Shown here: piece after piece, positions 36,655 to 45,249 of the stretch | How positions within the stretch are numbered: the first letter of the stretch is position 1 | Layout of the letters: each line of letters opens with the position of its first letter | NCBI RefSeq assembly: GCF_029846235.1 | Contig: NZ_JARVWP010000010.1 | Span: 62,001 to 126,000, forward strand | DNA length: 64,000 bases | Source of the DNA: Bradyrhizobium sp. CER78 | GTDB taxonomy: Bacteria > Pseudomonadota > Alphaproteobacteria > Rhizobiales > Xanthobacteraceae | Direction: 5' to 3' | The notes under the pieces: generated by a model | What the model was told of the DNA's origin: nothing | Seen by the model: the letters and a program-made list of their open reading frames with translations, nothing else | The model's database searches: none | Translations under genes and position numbers: made by a program

Positions 36655-36966
36655 ATGGCGACCATCGGCACCTTCACCGCTTCGGACAACGGCTACACCG
36701 GCTCGATCAAGACGCTGACGCTGAACATCAAGGCCAAGTTCACGGCGTCCGAGAAAGACAATGACAAAGCTCCCGACTACCGCATTTTCGCAGGCGCAAC
36801 CGAGTTCGGCGCCGCCTGGAAGAAGACCGTGCGCGACAGCGACCGCGAATATCTCTCGGTCAAGCTCGACGATCCGAGCTTCCCCGCTCCGATCTACGCC
36901 TCGCTGGTCAAGGTCGAAGGCGAGGAGGGTTTCACGCTGATCTGGTCGCGCCGCAGCGGCGACTGA
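36655..36966 (+). CDS. DUF736 family protein
   Basis: Product of 103 residues matching DUF736 over its whole length: MATIGTFTASDNGYTGSIKTL at the start, then a DYRIFAGATEFGAAW core, YLSVKLDDPSFPAPIYASL and FTLIWSR. The family is abundant on rhizobial plasmids and integrative conjugative elements and has no proven function. A GGAG lies ten bases before the ATG, and a strong terminator follows 16 bases after the stop, so it is a single-gene unit. Confidence 0.92.
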   Translation: MATIGTFTASDNGYTGSIKTLTLNIKAKFTASEKDNDKAPDYRIFAGATEFGAAWKKTVRDSDREYLSVKLDDPSFPAPIYASLVKVEGEEGFTLIWSRRSGD

Positions 36967-36982
36967 TCGCATCGGATCAAAG

Positions 36983-37014
36983 GCCCCGCCTCCCTCGGAG
37001 GCGGGGCTTCTTTG
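36983..37014 (+). terminator. intrinsic terminator of the DUF736 gene
   Basis: GCCCCGCCTCC (36983-36993) and GGAGGCGGGGC (36997-37007) form an 11-bp perfect stem with a CTC loop, followed by TTCTTTG. This is a textbook Rho-independent terminator. Confidence 0.9.
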
Positions 37015-37910
37015 CGTTTCTTGCACCGCTTCGAGAAGGGAAGCCGAGGACTTTTGCGTTCAGAAGAGGCGCTTCGCCTCTCGCAAGAATGCGATCAATC
37101 GGACTGTATTGGAGCGGTGTCTTGGACCGAGCGATCAGAGTTTTGCGTCGGATTGGGTGCTGACTTTCGATCTTTGGAGATGATATTTCGTCAGCTTCCA
37201 GGAGCGACGGTGCCCCCTTGCTGCAGCAAAATTATGCCGTTGGATGAGCGTGGAACCTGCACGGCGCACCGAGATTTTCGCGGTCGGCGACGCTGCGCGG
37301 CGTCGATGAAAGGATCTTGTCACGGCAGAGAGAGGAAGCTTGAGCGAGGAGAGCCTGAAGAGGGGGGGATCGCAAGATAAAAGCACTGTCGCCGAAGGGC
37401 GGCTAAGTGGTTGTCTGCACATCCAAGACTTATCGCTAGCGGTAAGCATGGTGTCGCTACAAATTGCTAAGCGCCGTGTCTCGCTGAAGAATAACGTCTG
37501 CATCGGATTGCGGCATGTTTTAAGCGTTGCGAGCGCCTCGGAAAGGGCGTCGATATCTTGCCGAGAAATTTCGTGCTGCTCGCAGGCATCGCCGCCGGTT
37601 CAAAAGCAGACCATGGTTTCCTGTCGAACACGTTGATGGCTGGAAACCCAAGTTGCTCCGCCCGTCCCCGAACCGTTCGTTTGGCCGAGAGAAGTCGCAC
37701 GTTGTCGTTGTTGCGCGTTGATGCGCAGGATGAATCTCCCGAGCCTTCGAAGACGCGGTGGGCACATGCATCGCGGAAGGGCCAAGACTGAGGCTCACGC
37801 TAAGGTCCAATCGCGTCCACGTCGTCGGTACAGAGACTGCCCTTCGTTTCACCGAGGTGGAACTTTCGTAGATTACGGTTGCGCCTTGGCCAAGGGAGCA
37901 CCGCCACCGC
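37015..37910. other. gene-poor stretch between the DUF736 gene and the transposase
   Basis: About 900 bases with no recognised gene. Open frames of up to ~185 codons exist on the minus strand around 37520-38077, but they run into the transposase end, have skewed composition and show no motif I know. A segment near 37600-37700 (minus, reading GFPAINVFDRKPW) may be debris of a lost gene. Confidence 0.45.
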
Positions 37911-39467
37911 TTATCCAAACCGAGGGTCTTTGCAGTTGTTTGAAGGTGAGAACTCGGCTGGCTCCCGTTCCTTGCCCCAGAGCTTGCCGCCCGCGCGCCG
38001 TGGATTGCCCTTGAAGTGAGCATTGCGTTCGCAAAAGTATCGGTCGATGGCCGCCTTAGCCTCGTCAATCGATCCATAGTTGCTGTTGTGAATGATAGCC
38101 CGAGCCATACCGCTGAAAACCGACTCGATCACATTGAGAAACTGCGCGCGGGCTGGAAGCGGCGCCGTGTCAATCTGTGGGCCGTCGCGCCCAATAGTGG
38201 CGTTATGGGCATCAATATGTTCGAACAGCCTTTTAGAGACGTGCCAGGAGGCGGCATCCCAAGAAAGATAAAGCTTGGTGCGATTGCGGTACTTGGCGAC
38301 GAGTGCCTCCAGCATGCTGATCATTTCGTCGGTGTTCTTCTTCAGGCTGTAGAGATGGGTCACCTGGTTGGATGACAACTCAACGGCGGCCGTGACGATG
38401 AGTGAGCCCTTCGATTGCTGGAATTGCGGTACAAAATGTTGTTCGCCAGGACCGATCAGCATGCGTCCCGGCTGGGCCTTAACAGCAAAAGGTCCGAATT
38501 CGTCGACTGAGAAGAAGGCTTCTTCGGCCTTGAGATCGGCTAGAATGGAACGGATGCGTTGCAGCTTGTCCGAGAATTCGGGATCGTTGGAGGTCAGCAC
38601 CATCCGCGCCTTCCGCCAGCGGTAACCGGCATCTTTCACGATTGTGCGGATTACATCTTCGCAGGCCGGCTGTCCTGTCTTATGCATCGCACGCACGAGA
38701 TCAGCCATTTTCCAAGTTGTACGGTTAATGCCGAAATTGGCGGGCGGCTGGTGTAGGATGCTGAACAAAGCCTGTTTGACTTGCTCGCTGTCGAACTTGC
38801 GATGGGGGTTAATGCGAGGGGCGAACAGCCGTTCGGCTCCACCCTCATCGAACACGCGAACCGAACGTACATAGCTTGACCGGCTCTGTCTGAGGATGCG
38901 GCAAGCCACGCTTGTCCGCAGCCCACTGCGTGAAGCCACTACTGCGAGCGCGCGACGCCGCTCAAAGGGACTGCCCATTTCGAGCTTCTCGAGTAGGATC
39001 TTGAGGCCGGGATGACTTTCGAGGGAAGCCGGCAGATCCCGTTCACTTAGCGGGTTGTGCAGCTGCCCGAGCAGACCAAAAAACCTGTCCAGGTCGGGAG
39101 TGCCCTTCAATTGGTTATGGCGGGCCAAGATCGCTGTGATGGTTGATGCCGCGGGCACTCCGGCGCAGCCCACTGATCGAAGATGGAATGCTATTTTTCG
39201 CCCACCCCAGGTCGGGTGGTCGGCGCGCACGGCTAGAACCGCCGCTTCGATAGGGCCCGGACAGCGATGGGGCGTGTGGTGCGGCCGGCGTGACTGGCTC
39301 TCCAGGCCTCTCGCGCCGGCTGTCCGATATCGTTCCAGCGTTCGATAGCCCGTCTGCCGGCTGATATTGAAGCGCCGACAGAGGCTCTGAATGTTGGCAT
39401 TCGGGGCGAGCGCCAGTTTCACGAATTCGCTGCGGGCCTCGAGAAGCGTATTTGATTTCCAGGGCAC
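37911..39467 (-). mobile_element. IS630-like transposase with IS481-like N-terminal domain
   Basis: Transposase of 518 residues. Residues about 1-110 form a helix-turn-helix leader (CRRFNISRQTGYRTLERYRTAG, then SRRPHHTPHR and WGGRKIAFHL) typical of IS481/IS3-like elements. From about residue 190 the protein follows IS630: a second HTH region, then a DDE domain with SVDEFGPFAV, LYLSWDAASWH and FLNVIESVFSGMA as the three acidic positions. GNPRRAGGKLWGKE is a usual IS630 ending. Clear terminal inverted repeats or a TA duplication could not be located, so the element boundaries are unknown. The reading frame is intact. Confidence 0.82.
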
Positions 39468-39851
39468 GTTGCACCTCCCTGTTCAAAACCACGGGTCACG
39501 CGGGTCGGCGTGTACGCCTCGGACGAACCCGGCTCGCGAGCGTCTCGGCCTTGCGCTGCTGCCGGACCCGCCATCGCCGCTCCGGCTGCCACCGTTGCTC
39601 CCCAACGAGGAGTAGGACGGTCGGGAATACGAGGACCGCAGCTGCGGTAGCGGCGGCCACAGCTGCCATGGCGTGCAGGGCAGGCTGCTACAGCGCTATC
39701 TGAGCGATCGCCCTTTACTGGCGCTATGTATCTAACCATGTCGCCGATGATACTGGGTACCATCGCCGCTTCCAGGCGCTGGCACAAAGCGACTTCGTCC
39801 TCCCAGGGCTGTGGCTCGGCTTCCACCATTCTCGGGCATTCGGTTTATGAC

Positions 39852-40352
39852 TTAATCCGACCGATGCTTAATGACCTCGTGCAGGAGAGCTACGGAACGC
39901 TCAAGCCGTTCTAACAGCGAACCCAAATCCGCCGCGCTAATCCCCTCTAGCCTCAGATTCTCGCCTGAAAATGACTGGGCAATGAGTTGGTCTATTGGCT
40001 CGGCTTTAGACGCGAGGTCCGAGACCCCGCTAAGGGTACATCGAACGTATCCGGCCGGCGTAATCGTTGTCGCAAGCGCGAAATTGGCCGCGATCGCCGC
40101 CTCAGCGATCGCTGCAGGAAATTCCACATTGCAAAGAATGCTTCCCGTTGCGCGCACGCGGTAGCCCGCGCGGTAAGACGTGGGGCCCAAGGGGCCCACC
40201 TCGCCGGTCTCCCAAAACGCTTCCACCGTATCAGTGGTTGGACACTCCGGAGCCGAACCGTCATGGTGGAACGCAGTATCGCAGGTCGCCAAGTTTCTAT
40301 CCCTCGGAACGCGCATTTCGATAACGCTATCGATGTAGACGATAGTCAACAT
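39852..40352 (-). CDS. hypothetical protein divergent from the XRE regulator
   Basis: Unrecognised protein of 166 residues from ATG 40352. It contains a mid-region alanine-rich segment (VEFPAAIAEAAIAANFALATT, about 85-105) and a C-terminal leucine-rich helix (LGSLLERLERSVALLHEVI). A longer frame from a TTG at 40466 would overlap the divergent regulator gene, so the shorter start is preferred. There is no signal peptide. The head-to-head position next to a small repressor-like gene suggests it is the controlled partner, possibly a mobile-element accessory gene. Function unknown. Confidence 0.5.
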   Translation of the reverse strand: MLTIVYIDSVIEMRVPRDRNLATCDTAFHHDGSAPECPTTDTVEAFWETGEVGPLGPTSYRAGYRVRATGSILCNVEFPAAIAEAAIAANFALATTITPAGYVRCTLSGVSDLASKAEPIDQLIAQSFSGENLRLEGISAADLGSLLERLERSVALLHEVIKHRSD

Positions 40353-40416
40353 TTGCGGCCAAAAATGGGACTCAGAGTCCGTGGATCGATAGTCTGCTGC
40401 GACGTTCTTTGGGCCG

Positions 40417-40668
40417 ATGACGGCCGGGAAGAACGATTTAGGAATAATTGGGGTAGTGGCCGACAACGTCAGGGCGCTTAGGAAGGCGGCTGAGCTCTCG
40501 CAGGAGGAGTTAGCCCATGAGGCGGGGGTGGATCGGACCTACATTAGCCAGGTCGAACGCCGCCAAAGAAACGTGACAATCGTGGTCCTGGCGAAAATCG
40601 CAAAAGCTCTGAACGTGACACCGGACAAGCTACTATTGGTGCCCTCATCTCGGAGAAAGGGCCCCTGA
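40417..40668 (+). CDS. XRE-family helix-turn-helix regulator
   Basis: Small Cro/CI-type DNA-binding protein of 83 residues. The HTH covers about 22-75: NVRALRKAAELSQEELAHEAGVDRTYISQVERRQRNVT, then IVVLAKIAKALNVTPDKLL. It is probably a dimeric repressor that controls itself and the divergent gene. A GTG at 40456 is an alternative start, nearer the domain. Such regulators are common in restriction-modification and mobile-element loci; here no methylase or restriction enzyme is recognisable next to it. Confidence 0.85.
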   Translation: MTAGKNDLGIIGVVADNVRALRKAAELSQEELAHEAGVDRTYISQVERRQRNVTIVVLAKIAKALNVTPDKLLLVPSSRRKGP

Positions 40669-40845
40669 GCGTGGCGCCGAGGATTGTGACTCTACTTATC
40701 AGGCGGCTTTACTAAAGCGATCAATATCTCGGGTAGCCGCCTCCCACCGCCGAAGGGGACTTTCCGCGCCAGCGAGACTATTCCTGCTGCCTAGCAGTTT
40801 CGCAGTCACCTACGATTGCTGCGCCATTTGTTTATCGCGAACGTT

Positions 40846-40931
40846 GGCGGGGTACCCGGTGACCGCTTCCGCATTTGCTCGTTAGCCTCACGAGCTGAAG
40901 GTCCGAGGTTCAAATCCTATCCCCGCAACCA
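40846..40931 (+). pseudogene. degenerate initiator-tRNA (fMet)-like sequence
   Basis: The last 55 bases (40877-40931) align without gaps to the alphaproteobacterial tRNA-fMet 3' two-thirds as I recall it, with about nine differences. The anticodon arm TTAGC CTCACGA GCTGA is fully paired, and the T-loop TTCAAAT and terminal CCCCGCAACCA are kept. GGCGGGG at 40846 would pair with CCCCGC, leaving the unpaired 1-72 position characteristic of initiator tRNAs. The D-arm is scrambled and lengthened, the T-stem is half broken, and the anticodon position reads CAC rather than CAT. Called a pseudogene or integration scar; a divergent tRNA-like RNA is possible. Confidence 0.65.
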
Positions 40932-40952
40932 GCCCCCCAGACTCCTGGGGGC
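40932..40952 (+). terminator. GC hairpin after the tRNA-like sequence
   Basis: GCCCCCCAG (40932-40940) and CTGGGGGC (40945-40952) pair around ACTC, directly after the CCA of the tRNA-like sequence. No T-run follows. It may end a tRNA transcript or be part of the scar. Confidence 0.45.
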
Positions 40953-41049
40953 AGCTGGCGGTGCCGTTTGTATGCGGGGAAACGCGTTGCCCAAAGATGC
41001 CGGACTGGCCGAGGATCATCGAATTGAAGTTTCCATCGAGGAGATAGCC

Positions 41050-41178
41050 ATGCCGAGTCTCAGTTTCGAGCTGAGAGACTTGCCGTTTCTGGTGATGTCG
41101 ACGTTTGAATCAATCAAGGAATTGGAAGCTCTGGACAGCCAGGAAAAGACGGCCGCTCTGCAACGGCAGTTTCTCTAA
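41050..41178 (+). CDS. small hypothetical ORF (42 aa)
   Basis: A 42-codon frame with a strong GAGGAG seven bases before ATG 41050. The product (FELRDLPFLVMSTFESIKELEALDSQ) is amphipathic and partly helical and is not recognised. It is followed at once (TAAATG) by another short frame that appears frameshifted. It may be a real small gene or the start of a decayed one. Confidence 0.35.
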   Translation: MPSLSFELRDLPFLVMSTFESIKELEALDSQEKTAALQRQFL

Positions 41179-41378
41179 ATGGCCGACGTACTGAGAAATG
41201 CGGGATACCCACCGACAACCTGATAGCCGCGTTGTTGGGGGCGGCGGTCCAGGACTACACCGAGAACGCCATGCTCCAGCTGATCGACGAGGAGCGGCGA
41301 AGGGACCCGGCTTATCCAGCGACGCTGACAGTGCTCGCTCAGGTCATGAAAGCGCAGGGCACGATGATGGTGAACTAG
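41179..41378 (+). pseudogene. frameshifted small gene remnant
   Basis: ATG 41179 opens 14 codons (MADVLRNAGYPPTT) and meets a TGA at 41221. A -1 shift there continues as LIAALLGAAVQDYTENAMLQ and on to a TAG at 41376-41378, giving about 66 residues with good codon use. The shifted frame looks coding, so a single-base loss is likely. Not recognised. The remaining 41379-41660 stretch has one further short frame (MMNAGIAVAQKEMTKANVAE) of unknown meaning and no clear promoter. Confidence 0.4.
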
Positions 41379-41660
41379 GGCATTCCGGCTCGCCTGCTTG
41401 GGGATGCGATGATGAACGCAGGTATCGCCGTGGCGCAGAAAGAGATGACCAAAGCCAATGTGGCTGAGGCTGTCGAGGTTAGCCTCGAAGCTTTGAAAGG
41501 AAAAAAACGGACGTTGTTCAGCAGATTTTGAGAGCAGCCGGTCACCATCTGCAGGATCTTAGACTTTCGTCAACTTCAGGGAAGTTGTTGAGCAGGTAAC
41601 TGCCCGGCTTTATTTACGCTTGGGTACAACCTAAAGTCACGGGCATTCAAGGGGGCATGA

Positions 41661-43946
41661 ATGCTGACGAAGTTTATTTCCATCAAGAATATCGGACGGT
41701 TTCGCAATTCCGCGGGTTCCCCGAACCCGCAATTGTTCAAGCATACGTTCATTTCGGGCGCCAACGGGTTTGGCAAAAGCACGCTGTGTGCTGTCCTGCG
41801 CTCCCTTCACACCGGACAGCCCGATCAACTCATCGGCCGAAAATCGCTCGGGACCACGGAGGCCAGCAAGGTCGATCTTCTGTTTGATACCGGGGTCATC
41901 CGGTTCAATGAGGGGCGCTGGAGCGAAGCCAAACCCTCCTTCAGCATCTTTGATGGCGTCTTTGTCGCAGAGAACGTTCACGCCGGTGAAGTCGTTGATG
42001 TTGCCCAGAAGCGCAACCTCTACCGGATCATCGTAGGAAGCGCCGGGGTCGGGCTGGCCGAACGCGACTCCGAGCTTGCCGCGGACAGTCGCGCCAGGAC
42101 CACCGAGATTTCTGCTTCAACGAGGAGCTTACAGCCTCATCTCGGCACGGGAATGTCGCTTGAGACGTTCCTGAACCTGGAGCCTCAAGCGGACATCGAC
42201 GCTGAGATTGACAGGCAAGAAGTCGAAGTGGCAGCCCTCACCCATATCGACACGATCCTTGAGCGCCCGGAACTGTCGACGTTCGACCTTCACACGATCC
42301 CGTCGGGAATACCGGAGACGCTGCGCCGAACGCTTGATGGAATTGCCGATGATGCGGAGCGGATCATCGAAAAGCACTTCGCGTCTCACAACATGAAGAA
42401 CGGTGGCGGCAATTGGGTGTCGACCGGCTTGAACTTCGCCAATGATGACTGTCCCTTTTGCGGGCAGGAGATCGCGCGGCTCCCACTTGTAAAAGCTTTC
42501 CGCGCCGTTTTCAGTGACGCCTACGCTCAGCTGCACAACGACGTATCGGCTCTGCGCGAGCGTACTGCGTCGGACTTTGGGGAAGGCTTCATCGCGGCCC
42601 AGGCCGCAAAGGCGGATCGTAATAGTTCCGGTGGCGAATTCTGGAAGGAATACGTTTCGTTTGAGTGGGATGGCCTCAAGCTGCCGCCGGCATTCGAGGA
42701 CGCGGTCCGAAACCTTCGCCAAGAGCTGCTTGACCTGCTTGATCGGAAGGCGCGCGCTCCCTTGGAGGTGGTTGACATTCCTCCCACTTGCGAAGCTGCC
42801 GTTGAAGCCTATCGCAAGGTTTTTGAAAACCTGGCCGAACTTAATGCAAGAGTCGCGCGGGCAAACGCTGCGATCGTCGCCAAGAAACAGGAGCTTGGCA
42901 CGGCTGATCCCGAAGGGGCGAAGCGCCGTTTAAGCCACCTTGAGGCTGTGAAGGCCCGCCATACGCCGACCGTTTCGACACTGTGCGACGAACACAACAG
43001 GTTGGTGGCAGAAAAGACGGCCATTGATGAAGAACGAGGTGCGATCCGGGCTGAACTCAACGAACATACAAGAACTGTGGTTGCGCCTTACCAGAACCGC
43101 ATCAATGAGCTTCTCGACCTGTTCAACGCCGGATTCAGAATCGCGCAAACCACCCATAGCTATCCAAGCGGGATAGCGAGCACGTCATATCAGCTCGTCA
43201 TCGACGGTACTCCCGTTGATGTTGGTGGCAGCCGCACCCCAGAAACGCAGCCGAGCTTCAAGAATACCCTGAGTGCCGGCGACAAGATGACCCTGGCTCT
43301 ATCGTTCTTCCTGGCCGGTCTGGAGCAGGATGCCGACCTAGCTAACAAGATCGTCGTCTTCGATGATCCCTTCACCAGCCAGGATGTATACCGGCGCCGG
43401 CAGACAGGCCATGAAATCATGCGGGTGGCGCGCGCCTGCAAGCAGCTGATTGTCCTTTCGCACGATCCCACCTTTCTCAAGCAGCTCTGGGCGAAGGCGC
43501 CCTCGTCCGAACGCATCTGCTTCATGCTGTCGGATCACCGGGCGCTCGGAACGAAGCTGGCGGAGGTCGACATAGAGAGGGCATGCCAAGGCCGAACTCT
43601 CACCGATACCGACGACCTGCGCAGCTTCGTGTCGAACGGATCGGGCAATCTACTGGATATAGTGCGCAAGATGCGGGTGGTGCTGGAGGCCTATTGCCGG
43701 ACCACGTTCCCCAGCTCTTTTCAGGATAATGACTGGCTGGGTGACATGGTGCGCAAGATACGGGAGGGCGGCGCAACCCACCCGGCTGCGGCACTTTATG
43801 ACGAGCTCGATCAAATCAATGGTTATTCAGCGGAGTATCATCATGGCGAAGATAACAACGACACCACGCCGGATCAGATCGACGACACGGAACTCAAGGG
43901 CTATGTGCGCCGGACGCTGAGGGTCATCAATGCGCTTGAAGCGTAG
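41661..43946 (+). CDS. SMC-like ATPase resembling RloC/PrrC anticodon nucleases
   Basis: Protein of 761 residues with ABC/SMC ATPase halves split by a coiled-coil region. Walker A GANGFGKST is at 33-41, a zinc-hook-like CPFCG at about 264-268, the signature-like LSAGDKMTLALSFFLAGL near 537-554 and Walker B IVVFDDPFTSQD near 561-572, followed by LSHDPTFL. In the C-terminal ~90 residues RVVLE (R672, E676) and a YHHG (H727/H728) resemble the R...E...H triad of the PrrC/RloC tRNA anticodon nucleases (COG4694). RloC joins exactly a zinc hook and such a nuclease. Probable cell-suicide anti-phage protein. No type I restriction genes are adjacent. An AAGGGGG precedes the ATG. Confidence 0.72.
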   Translation: MLTKFISIKNIGRFRNSAGSPNPQLFKHTFISGANGFGKSTLCAVLRSLHTGQPDQLIGRKSLGTTEASKVDLLFDTGVIRFNEGRWSEAKPSFSIFDGVFVAENVHAGEVVDVAQKRNLYRIIVGSAGVGLAERDSELAADSRARTTEISASTRSLQPHLGTGMSLETFLNLEPQADIDAEIDRQEVEVAALTHIDTILERPELSTFDLHTIPSGIPETLRRTLDGIADDAERIIEKHFASHNMKNGGGNWVSTGLNFANDDCPFCGQEIARLPLVKAFRAVFSDAYAQLHNDVSALRERTASDFGEGFIAAQAAKADRNSSGGEFWKEYVSFEWDGLKLPPAFEDAVRNLRQELLDLLDRKARAPLEVVDIPPTCEAAVEAYRKVFENLAELNARVARANAAIVAKKQELGTADPEGAKRRLSHLEAVKARHTPTVSTLCDEHNRLVAEKTAIDEERGAIRAELNEHTRTVVAPYQNRINELLDLFNAGFRIAQTTHSYPSGIASTSYQLVIDGTPVDVGGSRTPETQPSFKNTLSAGDKMTLALSFFLAGLEQDADLANKIVVFDDPFTSQDVYRRRQTGHEIMRVARACKQLIVLSHDPTFLKQLWAKAPSSERICFMLSDHRALGTKLAEVDIERACQGRTLTDTDDLRSFVSNGSGNLLDIVRKMRVVLEAYCRTTFPSSFQDNDWLGDMVRKIREGGATHPAAALYDELDQINGYSAEYHHGEDNNDTTPDQIDDTELKGYVRRTLRVINALEA

Positions 43947-43984
43947 ACGTGCCCTCGTTGGGAGGAGAGAAGGGGCCTTCCATC

Positions 43985-44476
43985 GTGTCCGAAAACATGA
44001 CGAGTGAAGTCGACTACGATGCACTGCTCGTACTAATTGAGTGCATGGAGCAGACGCCTCCGCTGTCCCGTCAAGAGATCGCTGATTTGTCCGCCAACCA
44101 GCATGCTGTGGTCGAGCGAATGGTTGCAACCGGCGAAACCTGGAATCAAGCGTCGTCCGGACCAGCCTTCCTTTCACTGGATGAAGGCGAATTCCGAAAT
44201 CATCTAAAGGGATTTGATAACGATCTTGGAGAGCAGACGGCCATCGTTGCCGAGTCCATCGCCAGGTATCTGAAGGTGGGTGAAGTGCCGGCGCCGTACT
44301 ATCCCTGGCGCATTGCCATCATTCTGCGGCATGAAAAGAGGCCGGAATTGGAGAAGCGCTTCCTTGCCGCGTGGTGTCAGCATTTTCCCGACGGGTACGG
44401 TGCACCTTGCCCGATGCCTAGAGAGGGGCTCAAGACGCCCCCTCAGGCGCACCGTCGGACTCGAGAGCCGCGATAA
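43985..44476 (+). CDS. hypothetical protein downstream of the RloC-like gene
   Basis: Unrecognised soluble protein of 163 residues, starting at GTG 43985 with AAGGGG nine bases upstream (an alternative GTG at 43949 lies 2 bases after the ATPase stop). It is acidic and helical in the first half (YDALLVLIECMEQTPPLSRQEIADL); the second half has YYPWRIAIILRHEKRPELEKRFLAAWCQHF. Position and spacing suggest it is transcribed with the ATPase and may be its partner or modulator. The 3' end overlaps a response-regulator fragment on the other strand, which suggests the tail has been extended by rearrangement. Confidence 0.55.
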   Translation: MSENMTSEVDYDALLVLIECMEQTPPLSRQEIADLSANQHAVVERMVATGETWNQASSGPAFLSLDEGEFRNHLKGFDNDLGEQTAIVAESIARYLKVGEVPAPYYPWRIAIILRHEKRPELEKRFLAAWCQHFPDGYGAPCPMPREGLKTPPQAHRRTREPR

Positions 44477-44700
44477 CACACTGTATGAGGCGGTCCTCGT
44501 CGACCGGCTTGTGCAGGTAGCAGACGACCCCATCGTTCAGTGCGCGAACCCGGTCAGCATCGTCGGGAAGGGCAGTCACGAGAATTGTCGGTATTGTCCG
44601 GCCCGAACTGATGAGCTGTCCGTGGAGTTCCAGGCCGGTCATCGCTGGCATATGGATATCGGCGATCAGGCAGGCCATCTCGGCAAGGCGCGGGGAGGCA
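44430..44700 (-). pseudogene. response-regulator receiver domain fragment
   Basis: The C-terminal two-thirds of a CheY-like receiver domain are readable: MACLIADIHMPAMTGLELHG (phosphoacceptor D in ADIHMP), TIPTILVTALPDD (conserved T) and VVCYLHKPVDEDRLIQC (conserved K). The N-terminal strand and acidic pocket are missing, and the frame upstream changes, so no full protein can be made. It is likely a relic of a two-component gene next to an old breakpoint. Confidence 0.7.
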
Positions 44701-45249
44701 GATGCAAACGCCCAGATCGCGGATGTAAAAGCCGCAATGCATTGCCAAAGAAAGAACTACGCGCCACCCGACAACAACCTGTCGTACCGTGTGGATTCCA
44801 ACTCTTCGCAGCAAATACTCCAAGCAAAATGGCGCCTAGGGCTCCACCGGCACCATGTACTTCCCCCAGAATGCCGACTACGAAGCGGACAATAGGCGTT
44901 CGCCGCGTTTGAGGGTATTCCTTTCGGTCGACTGGAAAGAAAGGCCGCTTGCGTTGCCACAAGCGGCCCAAGTCTAGGGAGGAAACGCCCAAGGGGGGCA
45001 GCGATAGCGGAACGCCACCGCTCGCCTACCTAAGACAATCACGCTCAGCGGCGCAATTAAACGGAAGTAAAGGTCTGACATCGAAAGGTGGTACGCACCG
45101 ATACGTAGGTCTATGATACTCGGCCCAGCTGGCGCGCAGCTGCTGCGAGTACACGCGCAGAGCGGTTGGCGCTGCCTCGTCGTCGTGCTCCTATACGGCG
45201 GTCGCGCCGGCGAGGTCTCTGTTTCGTGAGGGTGCGGACTCTGCTGCCG
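44701..45249. other. gene-free junction region
   Basis: About 550 bases between two pseudogenes. No open frame has a ribosome site or recognisable motif on either strand. Probably scrambled debris of past insertions. Confidence 0.5.

Noticed and set aside
37520..38077. 185-codon minus-strand frame as a possible gene
   Set aside because: It runs into the transposase end, is Ser/Arg/Thr-rich, lacks a ribosome site and shows no recognisable domain.
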